Assembly (NCBI GenBank): GCA_934086485.1
Contig: CAKOIF010000006.1
Span: 18,219-82,218 of the forward strand
From: an uncultured Bacilli bacterium
GTDB lineage: Bacteria > Bacillota_I > Bacilli_A > RF39 > UBA660
DNA: 64,000 nucleotides
Reading direction: 5' to 3'
Shown here: positions 62,022 to 64,000 of the stretch, in pieces
How positions within the stretch are numbered: the stretch's first letter is position 1
Layout: each line of letters starts with the position of its first letter
Position numbers and translations under genes: made by a program
The notes under the pieces: model-generated
What the model was told of the DNA's origin: nothing
Database searches by the model: none
The model's input: the letters and a program-made list of their open reading frames with translations, nothing else

Positions 62022-62477
62022 TTACTCAAACTTGCAATCTTTAGAATAAGACAAATGATATAAATAATCATAAGTATCTATTACGGTTGATAAAGAAAGG
62101 TTTAAAGAGGAGCCTTCATATAATGAAATATTATAAAATTCATTAAGAATACTACTTTCCTCGATTATTAATTTATTATTTTCAATTTTATAATTAAATT
62201 TTTCACATTTACTTTTTCCAGTTTCATAATAATAGCAATATTCTATATCATTTTCATTAAACTTAATTGTCCCTTTTGTGGCTCCATCATATATTAATTT
62301 TTCATCAGCATAAACATCCAAACTATCATATTTCCAGCAGCCATATAAATTTTCCTTTTTTATATTTTCATTATTTATATACTTTTCTCTTTTTAAACTT
62401 TCTTCGTTATTATTTACGTTCTTTGAACAGCCAAATAAAGTCAAAGACATTATCAAAACTAAAATTACTTTTTTCAT
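62022..62477 (-). CDS. Small lipoprotein
   Basis: 151 residues from the ATG at 62475-62477, which overlaps the TGA of the upstream gene and follows AGAGGT; an earlier ATG inside that gene is less likely. Signal peptide with lipobox LTLFGC, mature Cys near residue 17. The mature part is a ~130-residue lipocalin/META-like beta domain (NLYGCWKYDSLDVYADEKLIYDG; IKFNENDIEYCYYYETGKSKCEKFNYKI). Translationally coupled to the Cys-rich surface protein gene; probably acts with it at the membrane. Confidence 0.72.
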   Translation of the reverse strand: MKKVILVLIMSLTLFGCSKNVNNNEESLKREKYINNENIKKENLYGCWKYDSLDVYADEKLIYDGATKGTIKFNENDIEYCYYYETGKSKCEKFNYKIENNKLIIEESSILNEFYNISLYEGSSLNLSLSTVIDTYDYLYHLSYSKDCKFE

Positions 62478-64000
62478 TCTACACAACCTCTTGGACATTT
62501 ACATCCACACGTATATCCGCCATAACCGTAGCCACAGGTACAATTTGTTGTTCCAGTATCTTGTCCATTGCCTGCACAACCTACATTAACATAATAGCAT
62601 TTTGTGGTAGTTCCGCCACCGCCACCTGGTCCATACGATGAACAATTTGCAGCTCCGGAAAGCCTACTTCGAGAAATGGTTCCGTATTCAACATTTCCCG
62701 CTCTAGCTGCATAATTACATACTCCATTACAGCAATCCGAAATCCAATATAATGTATCTGTGGATTTATCGCATCTATTACCATTTATTGTATCGCAATT
62801 TCCACCAGGGTCAGGAGTTGGCTCAGGATCAGGATCTGGCACACTACATCCATAATCTTCATAACAATCACTATAACTATAGCTCTTACCACAATAAGAA
62901 TCATCATAATTTGAATACTCCTTATATGTTACTCTTTGACTTCCCCATCCACAAGATTCATCACAAGAGCCAGTTGAATAATACTCTTTATATGTTGATG
63001 AGCAACAAGACATTGTGTTACAAGACACATTTCCATATCCATCACAGTTAGTACCTAAATACTCATCAGTTCGATATTCGTATTTATATCCACCACCACA
63101 TTTTCTGGAGCAACTACCGTAGCCATTAAATCTTGTGTTTGTACAAGACTTATATAATTTATAACCCTTACTTTGAATACTAGAATTTCCAACATTATCA
63201 TAAGCTGTTATATATACATATTCATTATTTCCACTTCCATCACGACTTGTAAATGTATAATCAACACTACAATTATATTTGCTGCCATTTTTAGTGCAAT
63301 AACTATTTATATTTTTTGATGAGCAATTATTTTTTGCTGGTCCTATACAAAAACTACTAACACCACTATGTTTATCCTCTAATGTAAACGATACTTTAGT
63401 ATATCTACTGTTATAGCCAGACTTTGTACTTGATATATTAACATTACTTATAACTGGATTATCTTTATCTAAATATATAATTAATTCTTTTTTAGTACTT
63501 GGACAAGTTGTAATATTTCCCACATTATCTTCGATTTTAAACGAACCTATTGTACTACTTATAGGTGCATTTTTATAAGAATGTGTGTATGTATAATTTT
63601 GATAGCAAGAATTTCCATTACAAGCTATCATTTTACTTTTATATGTTAATTTAGCACATCCACTTTCATTGTCCTTACATCCAAAACTTACCATTACGTT
63701 ATTTCGAACCCACTTTTCTATTTCACTCTTTTTGTTCCATCCTTCTTCGTTTTCTCTGTCTATATAGTCACATTCTGGAGGTGTATTATCAATTCTATTT
63801 ATTACAATATCTTCTTCATATTTTTTAATATTTCCAGCTTTATCGCTTACACAAAATGAATATGTTCCATTATTAGTTATTTCATATTCTATTTTTACAT
63901 CATTTGGATTTGGTACATCACCAATCTTATGATAATCTTTTAAATCAATGTTTTCACAAGGATTTTCACTTAAAATATAACCATCAATTCCTGAACCAAT
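62474..64000 (-). CDS. Cys-rich surface protein with Ig-like and TSP1-like modules, 5' end cut by window
   Basis: The frame is open from the window end to a TGA at 62474 (508 codons), so the start lies outside. Two or more bacterial Ig-like/Big repeats come first (NTPPECDYI, NPVISNVNISSTKSGYNSRY, YVYITAYDNVGNSS). Two cysteine modules follow: GYGSCSRKCGGGYKYEYRTD and TGSCDESCGWGSQRVTYKE. Both carry the CSxxCGxG pattern of thrombospondin type 1 repeats. A Pro/Asp linker (DPDPEPTPDPGG) and a Gly/Cys-rich tail (CTCGYGYGGYTCGCKCPRGC) end the protein. Secretion signal not visible. Likely an extracellular, disulphide-rich adhesin. Confidence 0.7.
   Translation of the reverse strand: MGSGIDGYILSENPCENIDLKDYHKIGDVPNPNDVKIEYEITNNGTYSFCVSDKAGNIKKYEEDIVINRIDNTPPECDYIDRENEEGWNKKSEIEKWVRNNVMVSFGCKDNESGCAKLTYKSKMIACNGNSCYQNYTYTHSYKNAPISSTIGSFKIEDNVGNITTCPSTKKELIIYLDKDNPVISNVNISSTKSGYNSRYTKVSFTLEDKHSGVSSFCIGPAKNNCSSKNINSYCTKNGSKYNCSVDYTFTSRDGSGNNEYVYITAYDNVGNSSIQSKGYKLYKSCTNTRFNGYGSCSRKCGGGYKYEYRTDEYLGTNCDGYGNVSCNTMSCCSSTYKEYYSTGSCDESCGWGSQRVTYKEYSNYDDSYCGKSYSYSDCYEDYGCSVPDPDPEPTPDPGGNCDTINGNRCDKSTDTLYWISDCCNGVCNYAARAGNVEYGTISRSRLSGAANCSSYGPGGGGGTTTKCYYVNVGCAGNGQDTGTTNCTCGYGYGGYTCGCKCPRGCVE

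Noticed and set aside
1..64000. Reverse transcriptase, Avd or a complete DGR cassette inside the window
   Set aside because: No reading frame with reverse-transcriptase motifs (such as YxDD) was seen; only targets and a possible template are present.
1..64000. CRISPR arrays
   Set aside because: The repeats found are long paralogous gene copies or paired sites; no regular short repeat-spacer series occurs.
1..64000. tRNA or rRNA genes
   Set aside because: No cloverleaf with TTCRANNC-type loops or rRNA-like conserved blocks was noticed in the gaps.
1..64000. Mycoplasma-type code with TGA as Trp
   Set aside because: TGA ends genes in tight stop/start overlaps (for example 20694-20696 and 62474-62476), and Trp is encoded by TGG.

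Overview
The window comes from a very AT-rich, gene-dense Firmicutes/Bacilli-type chromosome. TGA is a real stop codon (for example the ATGA stop/start overlaps near 20.7 kb and 62.5 kb), so this is not a genetic-code-4 Mycoplasma. T-box control of aminoacyl-tRNA synthetases, HrcA/CIRCE heat-shock control, an LtaS-like enzyme and many BspA-, InlB- and Ig-like surface domains fit an uncultured gut-associated Bacilli lineage (inference). Nearly all genes lie on the minus strand.

Layout. 1-0.75 kb: partial YhcG-type PD-(D/E)XK nuclease gene behind a candidate structured leader RNA. 1-8.6 kb: T-box-controlled operon hisS-asnS-aspS-gatC-gatA-gatB. 8.7-12.2 kb: phosphohexomutase (plus strand), a one-repeat InlB-B-like membrane protein and an LRR protein. 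12.3-19.0 kb: hrcA-grpE-small ORF-dnaK-pepF-dnaJ, with two CIRCE-like operators around one promoter. 19.0-22.7 kb: four translationally coupled genes encoding two small membrane paralogues, a type I phosphodiesterase-like protein and a protein with two HEPN-type RxxxxH motifs. 22.7-34.6 kb: three surface-protein genes, two membrane-anchored XRE regulators, an RNA methyltransferase and a Xer-like tyrosine recombinase. 34.9-41.7 kb: Rpn-like nuclease, topA, LtaS-like, rnhB, rbgA. 41.6-47.4 kb: decayed accessory region (RhuM and KilA-N remnants between direct repeats, a J-domain protein, a broken gene). 47.4-57.1 kb: five tandem paralogous surface-protein genes. 57.1-64 kb: P-type ATPase, sigma factor, metallophosphoesterase, lipoprotein and a Cys-rich surface protein cut by the window end.

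Main discovery. Seven surface-protein genes are each preceded by a roughly 147-bp element bounded by inverted recombination-site-like repeats and carrying one outward promoter. In six elements the promoter points away from the gene (OFF). In the element at 51395-51541 it points into the gene (ON). The 103-nt core of that element is the exact reverse complement of the core of its neighbour at 53500-53602, which is direct evidence of site-specific inversion. The same proteins end in a C-terminal hypervariable patch. In that patch codons differ mainly at positions 1 and 2 with a fixed pyrimidine at position 3, and local GC is far above background. This is the pattern expected if a diversity-generating retroelement mutates AAY codons. 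An orphan AAC-rich cassette at 32958-33034 resembles an unmutated template or donor. No reverse transcriptase is present in the window. I propose a two-layer surface-variation system: promoter inversion chooses which paralogue is made, and templated hypermutation or cassette exchange alters its binding face. A Xer-like recombinase gene lies among the target genes.
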